Of a DNA stretch of 64,000 nt, positions 31,191 to 42,437 are shown in pieces. Origin of the DNA: Micropterix aruncella. Its lineage: Eukaryota > Arthropoda > Insecta > Lepidoptera > Micropterigidae. The stretch is taken from positions 30,223,973 through 30,287,972 of the forward strand of contig OX155960.1 of assembly GCA_944548615.1 (NCBI GenBank), written 5' to 3'. The translations under genes and the position numbers were made by a program. The number at the start of each line of letters is the position of its first letter. Position 1 is the first letter of the stretch. Under the pieces are notes generated by a model. That model worked only from the letters and a program-made list of their open reading frames with translations. It ran no database searches and had not been told where the DNA came from.

Positions 31191-32400
31191 TTGAGGTAAG
31201 CTGTAAGGTCACTCACGTCAAGTTGTAATTAAATAAATATGTTTACCGACGGCATTAATTTGTCATTAAAGAATGATATATTCCCAAGTATTTAACCAAG
31301 TTCTACTCGGCACAGTATATATAGCTCAGACAGTATCTTTTTTTTTTGTAACAAAATTGAAATCAAAGCGAATACGTCACCAGTCGTAGAAGCTCGGATA
31401 GGTCGCCAGATGTCCCGCTACTCAGCCCACGTTGATATCCAAACGCTCAAATTTGTCGCCAGCCTTTACCTGCGTGTAATGCTAACCAAAGGCGTTCGCC
31501 GGGACGTACCCCTCTGCCCACAACCCCCGCATTATGTTCCTGCAATAACGTTGGTATACTGTGTAATAGGTCAACCTCTCTCCGTTTGATAAAGTTAATG
31601 CGTTTTTTGGTATTTAACAATAGCTTTTCTTTTAGTGTATACTTGGATGTAGAGTCAGTGTGCGCCGCAGCGACGTCCGTCGTCAGGGCGACGGCAACGG
31701 CGGCGACGCGGCGACGGCGGCGTCGTCGGCGTCTAGGGCTGATGAACTTGCCCAGTTGACAGCGTCCAGATCAGGGCCGGCCATCCTCGCCTCCTCCGTA
31801 TCCCGTATCTAATGAAATGAATTCCCGCCATTATTAATTACGGCGTCCACACTCGCGGGGTCGGAGCGGGGGTCGGCGGGGGTCGGCGCGGGGCGGAAGA
31901 CGTCCGAGGGGCCGACCGACCCCCTGCAGGATAGTTCTTCCCCCCGGCGGTAATTTCTCATTTGCGGCCGACCGGGTAATCTTGGCGTGACGTCGCTAAT
32001 CCACAGCGCACACACGTGGCCGCTCAAGATTCTTCCACATTCATAAAATAAACATTTGTAATTAATTAAATAATAGTTAAGCATTATAGCATTATTACAT
32101 GAAACATTATTGACTAGAATGCAGATAAATATATAACTGGGGTATAGACCGATCCTAATACAGAGAGTTCGCCCGGTGTCCAGCGTAATTTCTTATCTTA
32201 TGCCTCGCATATCCCATTAAGGCCTGTCGAGAGCACACAAAGCGGGGCGCATATTTAACATGCAAGCGCCCCGCGCCAAAACCTCCTCGAATTCGCCAGC
32301 AGAAAACACTCTGTAAAAATATAGGAGGAAAAGAGAACGGCCGAGCGCCGGCGAACTTATCTTAAGTTGGTGGGACTGTGGCCTACCAGGGCTGTGCATT
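31191..32400. promoter_or_regulatory. Large GC-balanced/CpG-rich block, candidate CNE cluster
   Basis: Contains a CGG/GACGGC-rich tract (31660-31735), CATTATTAATTACGGCG, GTGACGTCGCTAATCC (CRE-type TGACGTC), ACACGTGGCC (E-box) and CATTAAGGCC. No ORF with a recognisable domain and no match to the window's repeats. Looks like one or several regulatory elements; inference. Confidence 0.35.
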
Positions 32401-33711
32401 TATTTTAAATGTAATAAAATAGTCGTATTATTTTAAAGATTTTGCTCATGCATCGAAACAGGGATGGCACAATAAATAATATCGTGAATGTTCTACTAAA
32501 AGTCACCAAATGGCAGTTTGATGAATCTGAGACATTTGCATATTAAATAAAATGCTGAAATGCGAATTGTTCGAAATTTCAAAAAATGATTTTAATATTG
32601 AAAACATATTTTATTGAATTGTGTTTTGAAAATATTTTGGAATTGGTATTGTTTTGCATAATAATATACTTAAAAACTAACCGAGTTCAACCTATATTTA
32701 CCCAATTGTTTGGTGGTGATATGATACATGATATAAATGATACAGTCAGGCAAAGAGAGTATAAGGGAATGGATAATATATACGGGAACACTATAGGTAT
32801 ACCTACTGAAATCAAATAATCTTGGCATTTGTTGTTGCAAGTGCTGCCCTCCCAACATCACTAGGTACATAATATAATAGCAGTACACCGAACTCTCGAT
32901 AAATCGGATATATTTGCCAATGGGGATACGTTCAAAAACTGTATGTATATGGTTCTAGGGGCGATTTACCCATGGAGGTATGAAGTGAGCAATGCACCGC
33001 GCGAGTGAGTATCGAACATCTGCGCGAAGCTCAGGCAGTTGTCCCTCGCAGTGCTGCCAGATGACAGGCACAATTTCCAGGTTAAAATCCAGGTACCCGA
33101 AAAAAATACAATTTCTTAGAAGTCCCAGAAAACCCACCAAATTTATAAATTTCGATATATCAAATGCTTAAGATTCTCACCAAAGTATGAAAAGCAACTA
33201 AATCGGTCGGTAAAATTGCGAATCTGGTAACATTTTCCATTGATTTTAGTGTTGAATCCTACAACACGAGCTTCGTGCAAATGCTCCCACGCGCAGTGCG
33301 TGCTCTCGTCATACCTCATTGTGTGTCAACCCCCCGCTGCGACCTTTAACGGCAGGAAAAGAGGCAGTATAATCCCCATTATTCCTTGATAACTCAAGGA
33401 ATCATGGGTATTTCAATCATAGGAAATGATTTCTTGAGTCATTTAGAGTTTTAAATAATCCATAAACTTTTTTGATTATTAGCTTTGTCTTCTATATGAA
33501 ATGTATATAATATATTTGGACACAACCTCTAATAAGTTTAAGATTTATTGTCAAACACAGCGATTTCCAGCAAGTTTTTACCATCTATTTCGATATAGAG
33601 ATCTATTCTACCTGCATGGAATACTTTTGTTTTTTTTTTTACCGACAATGCATATGCTTTTTCCTGGAACCCACCTTGATGCCTATTAGCACCATCTTCT
33701 AGGTGGGCATT
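32401..33711. other. Mixed stretch with a possible pogo-like terminus
   Basis: CAGTACACCGAACTCTCGAT then AAATCGGATA (32881-32910), preceded by TAG, resembles the 'CAGT..AACCTCGATAA.TCGG' termini of pogo/Tigger-type elements. No matching right end was found. A TTCCTTGA/TCAAGGAA hairpin lies near 33382-33402. 32990-33360 is GC-balanced and low copy. Confidence 0.3.
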
Positions 33712-33830
33712 TGTAGCATCACGCAGTCAAACACTCAGATGGTCACACATCCCAGTATTGACCGCGCCCGCCGCTGCTTAACTTCGGTAACAACGAGGAG
33801 AACCGGTGTCAACAGTGCTACGGACGGTAC
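33712..33830 (-). rRNA. 5S rRNA-like pseudogene
   Basis: On the minus strand, CACCGGTTCTC (33806-33796) is followed by ACCGAAGTTAAGCAGCGGCG then GGCGCGGTCAATACTGGGAT and GTGTGACCATCTGAGTG. This follows the insect 5S rRNA order: 5' stem region, A box (GAAGTTAAGCA), intermediate element, 'GTACTTGGATGGGTGACC' box. The span of about 119 nt equals the 5S length. Scattered differences and a small indel in the loop (GTTGTT instead of GTCCGATC) mean it is a pseudogene or the head of a 5S-derived SINE. No T-run terminator follows on the minus strand. The alignment is from memory of the 5S consensus. Confidence 0.75.
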
Positions 33831-34053
33831 AAACTTCAACACGCGCTTTTCGCTAGGCGCGTTTTTTACGCTGGACGGAATAAAACGCATTTTTGTAGTC
33901 CGCGCACTACGGTGGAATTTTCGGATTTATTAGTTTTCGTTGTATAAGCAAGTCTGCCGTCGATCTGCGAAGTAATTTCCGCCGTGCACGGGGTTCCATA
34001 AGACTCTAAAGTATGGAAAAATCCGTTCGGTGACTTTTAAATCCGGACCGGTT
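33831..34053. other. Spacer upstream of the 5S-like segment
   Basis: A GCGCTTTTCGCTAGGCGCG hairpin-like stretch at 33842-33863 and CGCACTACGGTGGAATTTTC near 33902. Unassigned; may belong to the same SINE-like or repeat unit. Confidence 0.3.
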
Positions 34054-34250
34054 TTTTTTCGAAATGCGCGCACTTTTATGTGATTCTTTACAGATTTTCC
34101 GAAAATAACATGCATGGAATTCTACAGCAGTTCGCGGTAAGCATTATAGGCACAAACTACTCAACAGGGTAGTTTTGAAATTTACTCCACCAACGGTCGG
34201 AGCTGGATTTACGGAGAAACGTTACTTGGAACCATTTTTATTAATTTAAT
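34054..34250 (+). repeat. 197-bp direct repeat X, left copy
   Basis: Identical by eye to 34821-35017 (constant offset 767). Starts TTTTTTCGAAATGCGCGCAC, ends ATTTTTATTAATTTAAT. Brackets the 566-bp segment E. Confidence 0.95.
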
Positions 34251-34815
34251 TTGTTAGCGCGCGAACTGACGCAGTTGATTCCAATTTTCAGAGACTTTTT
34301 AAATCTAACAAAGGATTTTGTCTGACAATGTGTTTTTACACATATTAAAACTAAAAGTGGTATATGGTACTCTATGCCATAGAGCTATCGCATAGGTACC
34401 TATGGCATAGGTACTCTGGCATATACATATGTATTACAGAAATAGTACGAATAAAATAACATTAACTTATATACGTACAAGGTAATTTGTAAAAGACAGT
34501 GAGAAAGTTCAGAATTGCTTTTGCTGGGATCATATCCTCAGTCATAAAAATATGTGTCGCGGAACGTAACCCATTTATCTCAAATTCAATAACTCAAAAT
34601 GTTTAAAATAATTAAAAACCTTTCAGAACGCACTGATTTTTCACTGAAATTAAGGAAAAAAATATTTTAAATTATATAGATAAGATGAAACGAACTGACA
34701 GCGTGATGTTTATACCACCCGACGTTTCGACGATGTTGCAGCCAGGGAAGACTGCACAACGGAAGTCGCAAATTCGCCGAAATGCCGGGTGCTGCGAACT
34801 TCACGCGGCAAATTC
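34250..34815 (+). repeat. Segment E copy 1 (566 bp)
   Basis: Begins TTTGTTAGCGCGCGAACTGA and ends GAACTTCACGCGGCAAATTC. The same 566 bp, with two substitutions visible by eye and no indel, is at 40588-41153. Its last 130 bp is the family F hairpin. Copy 1 stops exactly at AAATTC, where other F copies continue with GTTTTA, so copy 1 is the derived, truncated one. Confidence 0.95.
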
Positions 34816-34820
34816 TTCAA

Positions 34821-35017
34821 TTTTTTCGAAATGCGCGCACTTTTATGTGATTCTTTACAGATTTTCCGAAAATAACATGCATGGAATTCTACAGCAGTTC
34901 GCGGTAAGCATTATAGGCACAAACTACTCAACAGGGTAGTTTTGAAATTTACTCCACCAACGGTCGGAGCTGGATTTACGGAGAAACGTTACTTGGAACC
35001 ATTTTTATTAATTTAAT
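34821..35017 (+). repeat. 197-bp direct repeat X, right copy
   Basis: Same sequence as 34054-34250. Separated from segment E by five bases (TTCAA). Confidence 0.95.
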
Positions 35018-35390
35018 GGTTTGTGCGTCACAATACATTGCTAAATTGTTCAAAACATTCGGAATGCCAAGGTAGTCCCGCATTAGTAAAGCATTACCAG
35101 TGGACAACACACCGAAGCAAACATTACCAGTGGACAATGAAACCGCTTGTCGATAACATTTGCAATTTCTGAAACGAGGAAGCGCTGGCATCGCAATCTA
35201 TAAGCACGTGGACTGTGTCTATTTTTTGAGATATAACCGTATGTTTTTAATGTTATACGTCATGTTAATGGAAATACTCTTCCGAAGATGTCCTAATATA
35301 GTATTTATAATAGTGTAATAACTCCTAAACTAATTTTCAAATCGCTTACTTTCGGTACTGCGCGTGGTTTAGTTGTATATAGTAATATTT
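35018..35390. other. Unassigned stretch
   Basis: CATTACCAGTGGACAA occurs twice, at about 35090 and 35124 (period 34). Nothing else recognised. Confidence 0.4.
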
Positions 35391-35760
35391 ATATAAGAGC
35401 GATGTTTTGTGGCAGCCCTTAGTGGCAGCACACATGCCTCGCGCGGGTGGAGTTTAGGGAAAAAACGCTATCCCTGACTGCCACCTCCCCCTGGCATTTT
35501 CTTAATTTCTTTACTCCCCCTGTGCCCCCTGTCTCTTACGCCCGTCCTCCCCCCAAGGCTCCCCCGTATGCCCAGCAGCCGGCTGCTCCCTAGGGGGAAG
35601 ACAGCGCATAGTTTCATTGGCGGTCGGCTAATGTGGATATATTTTCATAATTAAATAAGGAAAGAGGTAGATGCGGCGCGGCGCTGAGACGATGAAACTT
35701 TTCCACACGAGCAGTTAAGGAGCGCGATCTAATTAGTTTCTAATACTGCTAATGCCTATC
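35391..35760. promoter_or_regulatory. GC-balanced low-copy block, candidate CNE
   Basis: Includes TGGCGGTCGGCTAATGTGG, a CCTCCCCCCAAGGCTCCCCC tract and GATCTAATTAGTTTCTAATA. No ORF or repeat match. Confidence 0.3.
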
Positions 35761-36567
35761 CATTCTTCGTTAACTATTTACTAAAATTGTACGTTATATT
35801 CTACCTATTTCTTATATGAAAATGTTCTCTTTTTAAATAGACTCTGTACACCTCAACAAAGAGTAAATTATCATTAATTAAAGGGAGTAAAGCAAATTTA
35901 TTACTAAAACAAAAAAAATACACGCATTCGTCATTTTTATACTTAAAATCAATGAAATGATATTGCCTCTACTACATTTTTTGCAAATGCCTAACCTAAT
36001 TAAGAACTGCATATCTTCTTGTAAAATTTCATGAAAGCCTTGAAAATTGTTTTGGACTAAATTAATAATTTAGTTATTTAAGCTGAAACTTTTACATTTT
36101 AGGGTTATGGGGGGAGGGGGAGGATATTTCTTAGCTAAATTGGGGTTTTGCTATTTTTAATAAAACTGCAGTTATACAAAACTATGTGATCTAAAAATTG
36201 TTAAAAGCAATTGAAAAGAAATGATATGTGGCTTAATGTATAATAATAGTCAATAAGCTGGAACCACATAAATTCTTAATAAAAGAAATATATGTTTTTT
36301 AATTCTAGGAGTTCAACATCGGTCAAAGTTCTTGCAAGTTTTTGCAAAAATATTTGACATAAATTCCTTTAGAGGTGTGTCCTTTAGAGGTGTTCCTTTA
36401 GAGGATGGACCAAAATACCGCTTTTTGCGACCAAAAATCCTATAACAGAAAATCCAAAAGATCGGATAAATTTTCCACGTTGCTGATTCGGTCGGAAAAT
36501 AACCAAATAAATTATATTTGGCGCTGCTTAGCGAAATAATTACGATACTAAACTAATTAAGTCCATC
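35761..36567. other. AT-rich stretch, nothing assignable
   Basis: TCCTTTAGAGGTGT is duplicated at 36366-36400. No coding signal. Confidence 0.4.
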
Positions 36568-36721
36568 AATTAATTACATGAATATAAACCACAAGAGTGT
36601 ATACGAAATCCAACATTCTAACATCTCGCTTGCATCACCACAATAATTAATTACATGAATATAAACCACAAGAATGTATACGAAATCCAACATTCTAACA
36701 TCTCGCGTGCATCACCACAAT
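36568..36721. repeat. 77-bp unit tandem duplication
   Basis: AATTAATTACATGAATATAA starts both units (36568 and 36645). The units differ at about two positions (AAGAGTG/AAGAATG, CGCTTGC/CGCGTGC). Confidence 0.95.
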
Positions 36722-37114
36722 GCAACATCCCGTGCTAGCATACATCTCGAGCCATCATCCGCTGGATGTGAGCTGGGGTGACAGGTGGGGTACATCCATC
36801 TCCCTCCCAGCCCTCCCTGGGACTCCCCCTCCCCCTCCCCTCTCCTCTCGCTCTAATGCACCGCATTTTTTCGCCCCGTTCGCCGCCTGCATGCCGCCGT
36901 CCTTGTCTGGCTCATTAGAAAATCGATGCTAACTAACCAACACGTGCTCACACACGGGCGCTCATTACACACACATACTTGCGCGTACGCGATTTTCTTA
37001 GAGGAAAAGAGGTCGACGGCGGGGTAGAAGCGGTCTCAACGCTTTTGGACACTGAATGCATTTTCATAGAACTAATAATTTAGTGGGAGGGCGATGTAAA
37101 ATATACTATACACT
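36722..37114. promoter_or_regulatory. GC-balanced block with CT-rich tract
   Basis: CCCTCCCTGGGACTCCCCCT tract, CTCTAATGCACCGCA, GGCTCATTAGAAAATCGATG and GCTCATTACACAC. No repeat match; candidate regulatory DNA. Confidence 0.3.
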
Positions 37115-37445
37115 ACCCGAAGGTATATAGTGGTCAGGTCGCCTGATCTTACATTGTAAGGTGCCTGGTTCATGACCTGGCTGTGTCACTATTTTCCGAT
37201 GGAATTAACGATCACTATTCATCCATATATCTCAAAAATCAAGCTAATCCTTTTATATATCAAATATAAGGATTATATTTATATTTATATATCAATATAT
37301 AATATATAAATCCAAATCCAGGGTAAAAATTCAGCCGTCACTTCTACGTGTGATAGTTTATATTGGATTTTATATCCAATATTGGATCGCTCAAATTCCG
37401 CCGTGGGTAGGCTTGCATCCAGTGATGGACGGGTCACATCAATCG
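37115..37445 (+). repeat. tRNA-derived SINE fragment
   Basis: TATAGTGGTCAGGTCGCCTG (37125-37144) resembles a tRNA D-arm/A box. GTGCCTGGTTCATGACCTGG (37161-37180) resembles the T-arm/B box (GGTTCRANNCC with one mismatch). A short body ends in TGCATCCAGTGATGGACGGG, similar to insect SINE tails. Too decayed for a functional tRNA. Confidence 0.5.
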
Positions 37446-38060
37446 GGGATCATTTGTATAACTTAAAAAAGTACAGCGATAGTGTATAGTTATTTTATTT
37501 TGACGTATATTTGTATTTTTAGTTTTTAAATGCATGCCTTTAATTTGATTGTTAAACATTTTACTGACAACCTGAATTTTACAATATTACTTTTACTACG
37601 TATCTATTTGAACTATTGACTATTTTAATTATTAGGCTTCTATTTTGATTATTTATATTTATATTATTTATTTATTTATTTTTATTTTATTTTTTTATAG
37701 TATTACACAATTTCGTTTGTACAGTTTACCATATCATGTTGTATATATATATATGAGACGTTAGCAAAAAACTGATTCTCGAGGAGATATAGTAATGAAT
37801 AAAAGTCACCTAACTAGGCCAGGGCCTGTTCTAAGGCAGACTTTATAAAATATTGTTTAGATGTATCTAATCAAATTACTAAATAATTATTATATAAAAA
37901 AAAAAATAAAAAAAAATAAAAACATTATGACAAGCTACTTAGTAGTTAAATTCTTGACTACCTATGTATGTTAAGTAAAGTGTAGTAACGAGACTAACTA
38001 CCTAACCACGGAGCAGCTAACCAGAACACAAATATTTTGACAAGTTCAAGAGCGGTTTTA
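37446..38060 (-). repeat. LINE 3'-UTR-type repeat
   Basis: TAACTAGGCCAGGGCCTGTT then CTAAGGCAGAC (37811-37842) is the minus-strand LINE 3'-UTR motif. Sequence at 37590-37680 and 37950-38030 is inverted relative to 47520-47700 (AGGCTTCTATTTTGATTATT; TATGTATGTTAAGTAAAGTG). No RT coding. Confidence 0.55.
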
Positions 38061-38430
38061 ACCGTCAATTGGATACGACGAAAATGTAATGTATTGTATG
38101 GAGAACGTTTAATGTCTTGCATAAATGAAACGCTGTTTACACTTCCAAATGCTTAAATATTTGAGACACGCCATCTCTAGTAAAAAATATAGGTGGTTAC
38201 GTCTGTTGACATTGGGGGAGGGGGGTCCGAAAATCCCAAAAATGTGATTACGTAATATGTGGATGGCCCCTAAGGATCGGTAACTGTATGTATATTATTT
38301 TCAAGACTTATCTTTTTCAAAACAATACTAATTGTAAGTATTCTTTGTCAAGACAACCTAATGGTTGGAGAATAAAACGCCATCAAGGAAATTACAACTT
38401 TTCGCAGAATTAATGTTTTATTCGATTTAA
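38061..38430. other. Unassigned stretch
   Basis: Mixed AT-rich sequence with a G-run near 38214-38226. No coding. Confidence 0.3.
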
Positions 38431-38830
38431 AAAAAAAATATGCTTGGAAATCGCACAGCGCCCAAAAGTGCAGAGACATTTTTCTCAAACGGCAATAAAC
38501 CGCGCAAGCTTTCACGTTCATTAATTAACCCCCGCCTGTACTCGTCTCTTTCAGACCCGCAGACTGCGCCTGTAAATGAGTACAGCCCTCTCGCTCCCTC
38601 TTTCTTTGCCATCGCCGGGCAAAAATTAAGCAGCTTTGTATAATATAAAATACAATTAGTAATTGTTCTTACAAATAATTCGGTAGACAATAAACTCGCA
38701 CGAATCCGACATCTCATTAAAATTCCATTATCGTCGAAACAAAATAAAATATGAATGTAATTAAATGCCCATCACAATTATTTTCGTTTCATTATAGTGT
38801 ACTGTATACTCCGCTAGCTCATTAGGACTA
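38431..38830. promoter_or_regulatory. GC-balanced block with ATTA cores
   Basis: CATTAATTAACCCCCGCC, GACATCTCATTAAAATTCC and GCTAGCTCATTAGGACTAAT. Open frames on both strands (96 and 67 codons) mirror each other and have no known motifs, so I read the block as non-coding. Confidence 0.3.
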
Positions 38831-39204
38831 ATAGGGGATTAGAATTATATTGATGTAATTGCGTAATCGTTGGTGGAAAATTAATATTTGGTGTTTGGGA
38901 TTATTACGAATATATTATGAATGCGTATATCTATATTTATGCGCCTGGTAACATATCGTAATTCTGGTGACAAAGAGAAGCCAATCACTTCGTGAAGTTA
39001 GTTTTGACAAGAAGTAACAAATTATTCATTAGTCGCGGCGCATATCGGCAGCTACATTGTAATAATAATAGGTTATTTGCGACCCAACAAATTCTACGGG
39101 GTCGGACGTCCCACGCTGGGTCGGCATAAGCAAAAATAATATTATGACATGCGACGAGTTGGATTTTGCATACCTACAAAATTTTGTACCTAATGTTTGG
39201 GGAA
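38831..39204. other. Unassigned stretch
   Basis: No recognised signal; contains a GGGTCGGACGTCCCACGCTG patch at 39101-39120. Confidence 0.3.
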
Positions 39205-39730
39205 ATTACATCTGAATGTGGAGAACTACGCCGTGGAAAACTTTTGTCCTCAAATTAGGGAGACCCACTGTTATGCACCCACGTTTACCCAGTATTGCTG
39301 TATTGCATTCTTCTTCTCGAAGTGCCTTCTTCTCGAGGTTGGCCGTTAGCTCTGAATACTTTTGTCGGTCTTGCGCCATCCGGAAAAGCTGTTCCGTACA
39401 GGTGATCCCGGTCCAGCTTTCCACCCGGGGATTCTTAGCACCCCTGACCCATTAATGGGCCGCCGAGCACTCGGGGCCATAGCTATTTTTGACTTTTCCA
39501 TCGCTAACTACTAGGGATATATAGTGCAGTGGTCTCCCGTTGCCTTCTGCACCAGACATGTTAGGTCTATCCTTAGGCCGCTGAGACCTCTTCAATCGGT
39601 TGCCCAGTTGGGAATGGTTATACCGCCATTGACTCGGTCTTTTGCTATATACTATTGCTTCCCATTATAATTAGACCGATATGCAAACGGCGATCGAGTA
39701 CATTCGGGACGCGTCCTGTGTCAACCGCAG
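39205..39730 (-). pseudogene. RTE-like LINE C-terminal remnant
   Basis: On the minus strand the frame 39457-39206 reads RVESWTGITCTEQLFRMAQD, then RQKYSELTANLEKK. This matches the 'W....G.....L...A.DR..Y..L.ANL' C-terminus of RTE-type reverse transcriptases. Upstream (39500-39720) broken frames give WRYNHSQLGNRLKRSQRPKD and AEGNGRPLHY, plausibly the preceding connector. Multiple stops; dead. Confidence 0.5.
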
Positions 39731-40109
39731 GTTAATCTAGACTGCATAATTGCACTTTATTCACTACATTTAATAATTATAATTATTATTTATTGTTGAG
39801 ATTTTTTTTAAATATGCTGTCACTATGAATTTAAATTTGGAACTATTGCAGTAAATTAAATATATGGAAATTTGAATAAAATCTGTATGAAATCTAAAAA
39901 TCTTTATGGTATAGATGTAAGATAAAGATAAAGATGAAAAATATTTATTTCCAATGCAAATATTACAATTGTGTAAGAATAAAATAAAATTAATCTTAAA
40001 CTAGTTACTCAACTTGTTCAAGAAATGATATACCTACAGTAAATTATTTTCATTTTTCAAATGTACAAAAACAAAGACTATAACGTAACAAGTTACATTA
40101 AAACAAATA
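39731..40109. other. AT-rich stretch
   Basis: ATAAAGAT-type runs (39919-39937) followed by a tract resembling LINE 3'-UTR sequence. Not assignable further. Confidence 0.35.
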
Positions 40110-40230
40110 ATAATAAAAATAATAATAAACTCTTTATTTGCACTTAATTGTTATACAAAAAGGCGAGCTTATTGCCACATGGCAATGTCAATTAAAAAAT
40201 TGACAATTGACAATTGACAATTAAAAAAAT
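40110..40230 (-). repeat. LINE/SINE 3' end in minus orientation
   Basis: The minus strand reads CCATGTGGCAATAAGCTCGC, then CTTTTTGTATAACAATTAAG and an AATAAAGAGTTTATTATTAT tail, the kind of 3' end with a TTA-microsatellite tail known for insect LINEs. No coding part. Confidence 0.65.
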
Positions 40231-40587
40231 ATATGATAAATGACATTGGTAATACGATAAAGGTACGATGCTATGTATTTTCACAACATTTTAAAAAGTC
40301 GTTATGCGCATACGTGTTAATTTTAAGCAGATAAACTCGTCTGCGATATACGCAGATAATACTCTATGCCATAGAGCGATATTTATTTATTTTATTTTAT
40401 AAAGTAATGTACAAAAAAAGACACGGACATACATACTATTATATATGCAGAATCGTTAAAAATAAACATTAGTATAAAGAAAAAACATAGCTTTATGCAT
40501 ATAAATAGGGTAGCATATCCGAAATTAGGCGAAATCAACCAAATAGACTTATAAGGTCTGTATCTGGCGGTGCTGAGTTAACATTTG
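40231..40587. other. AT-rich spacer
   Basis: ACTCTATGCCATAGAGCGAT (40361-40380) echoes the palindromic TCTATGCCATAGAGC inside segment E. Confidence 0.35.
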
Positions 40588-41205
40588 TTTGTTAGCGCGC
40601 GAACTGACGCAGTTGATTCCAATTTTCAGAGACTTTTTAAATCTAACAAAGGATTTTGTCTGACAATGTGTTTTTACACATATTAAAACTAAAAGTGGTA
40701 TATGGTACTCTATGCCATAGAGCTATCGCATAGGTACCTATGGCATAGGTACTCTGGCATATACATATGTATTACAGAAATAGTACGAATAAAATAACAT
40801 TAACTTATATACGTACAAGGTAATTTGTAAAAGACAGTGAGAAAGTTCAGAATTGCTTTTGCTGGGATCATATCCTCACTCATAAAAATATGTGTCGCGG
40901 AACGTAACCCATTTATCTCAAATTCAATAACTCAAAATGTTTAAAATAATTTAAAACCTTTCAGAACGCACTGATTTTTCACTGAAATTAAGGAAAAAAA
41001 TATTTTAAATTATATAGATAAGATGAAACGAACTGACAGCGTGATGTTTATACCACCCGACGTTTCGACGATGTTGCAGCCAGGGAAGACTGCACAACGG
41101 AAGTCGCAAATTCGCCGAAATGCCGGGTGCTGCGAACTTCACGCGGCAAATTCGTTTTAGCTTATTTATAATGCCATACAAACCGCAATAGTCTTCGACT
41201 CCATA
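40588..41205 (+). repeat. Segment E copy 2 with intact family F end
   Basis: 40588-41153 is the twin of 34250-34815. Here the sequence continues past AAATTC into GTTTTAGCTTATTTATAATG and AACCGCAATAGTCTTCGAC, as in other F copies (51877-51911, 56949-56995). This is therefore the more complete donor-like copy. It has a nested palindrome CTATCGCATAGGTACCTATG. No ORF. Confidence 0.9.
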
Positions 41206-41771
41206 TTATTTGTTTTTATCCTGATTTTTTTGACTGAGATTTATTTACTGACAGTTGAAACATAGATATATTACTTTATAACCGTAATCTAAAAATCATA
41301 ATTTTGCGACACGCTTTTTTGTGTCGTTTTTGTTCATATTTCTATGTGTATTACTCATAATATATAGACTATTACTAAATAAAACTTTACATTCAATTTT
41401 CGACCTCTATCTAACTATTCGTGTTATATATACAGTGTGATATTAGCGTACGGGCATATTTTTCAAATGATGATTCTGTGCAACAGACTTAACAAGATTG
41501 TTTTGATTTTGACATAAAAACAAAGTTTAATATATTGGGAGTTGTTTTTGTACAGAAGATTATTCTACATGAAAAACAATTAAAAGCTTACTGAAACTTT
41601 TTACAAGCTTTTATTTACCTTGCAATGTATGTTAGAATGTTTGTTTAGGTCAAATCTTGCAAGCCATATTAGAACCACTTCCTCTTATCCTATGAAGTTG
41701 ACATTGAACACGTTGGTTCAGTTCCGATGACAATACATTTTTATGGTGAGAATAACCTGATGCTACATATT
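41206..41771. other. AT-rich stretch, nothing assignable
   Basis: No coding or repeat structure recognised. Confidence 0.4.
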
Positions 41772-42437
41772 GAGATGTCAACCACAACGGGCGAACCCGT
41801 CACCGCAGAACGTTTTAACGATTCATCGTTCTATCGACCGTGCAGTGAGCGTAGAAGACTTTGGACATAACAAATCCGACGTCTAGCTACGCCACAACCC
41901 GTTAGAGACCAACGCCTTACCGCGAGTAGCCAGGTATGTTACCTGGCGGGCGGCACTCGCGCCCTAACTACCAATTGTGACCAGATTTCTCCGGTCTCTC
42001 GATTGGTTCCGAGTTCGAGGTCGCTTGCGCGGTCCTCTCCCTTACGAAGCGGTGAAACGGAGTATACCGAATCTTTCGCGGACCAAGGCGTCCTTTGCCC
42101 GACTCTGAACCGGGATCGGATGGCCAATGGTCATTTCAAGAGCAGTCGCCGTAAGGTAGACAACTACCCCCGCTCTATAGGAAACAATACAGTTCCCAGA
42201 CTCCCCCGATTGTTAGTCGGAGAGCACAATCGATTGGCTTGTGCCGCTCGGTGCGCAGACCGTCCAGGAGCGCCAGAGGATTGATTCCCAGGGGAGACTG
42301 GTTGACCCAGTGTCCTACCCGGGCTCGCACCCCATGCGTGGAGGCCATCGGATGGGTGTTGACCCGTGAGTGTGACCGACCCTGAAACAGAATGGGTCTT
42401 CGTGGCCAACTCAGCAAGGGCCCATTAGCTCCCTAAA
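41772..42437 (-). repeat. Repeat family R, copy C (longest)
   Basis: Reading on the minus strand from TTTAGGGAGCTAATGGGCCC (42437) to CGGGTTCGCCCGTTGTGGTT (41779). It holds an open frame (42417-42175) with PLALLDGLRTERHKPIDCAL, then RLTIGGVWELYCF. A second frame (42127-41939) reads RVGQRTPWSAKDSVYSVSPL, then RKGEDRASDLELGTNRETGE. Both peptides are shared with copy B and the first with copy D (57330-57560), so purifying selection on an ancestral coding element is possible. I cannot name the family. Confidence 0.75.

Noticed and set aside
34054..35017. X-E-X as an LTR retrotransposon (TRIM)
   Set aside because: X does not start TG or end CA, I see no primer-binding site or polypurine tract, and E exists alone at 40588 with a longer F-family end.
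37125..37185. A functional tRNA gene
   Set aside because: B-box mismatch and no complete cloverleaf pairing; treated as a SINE head.
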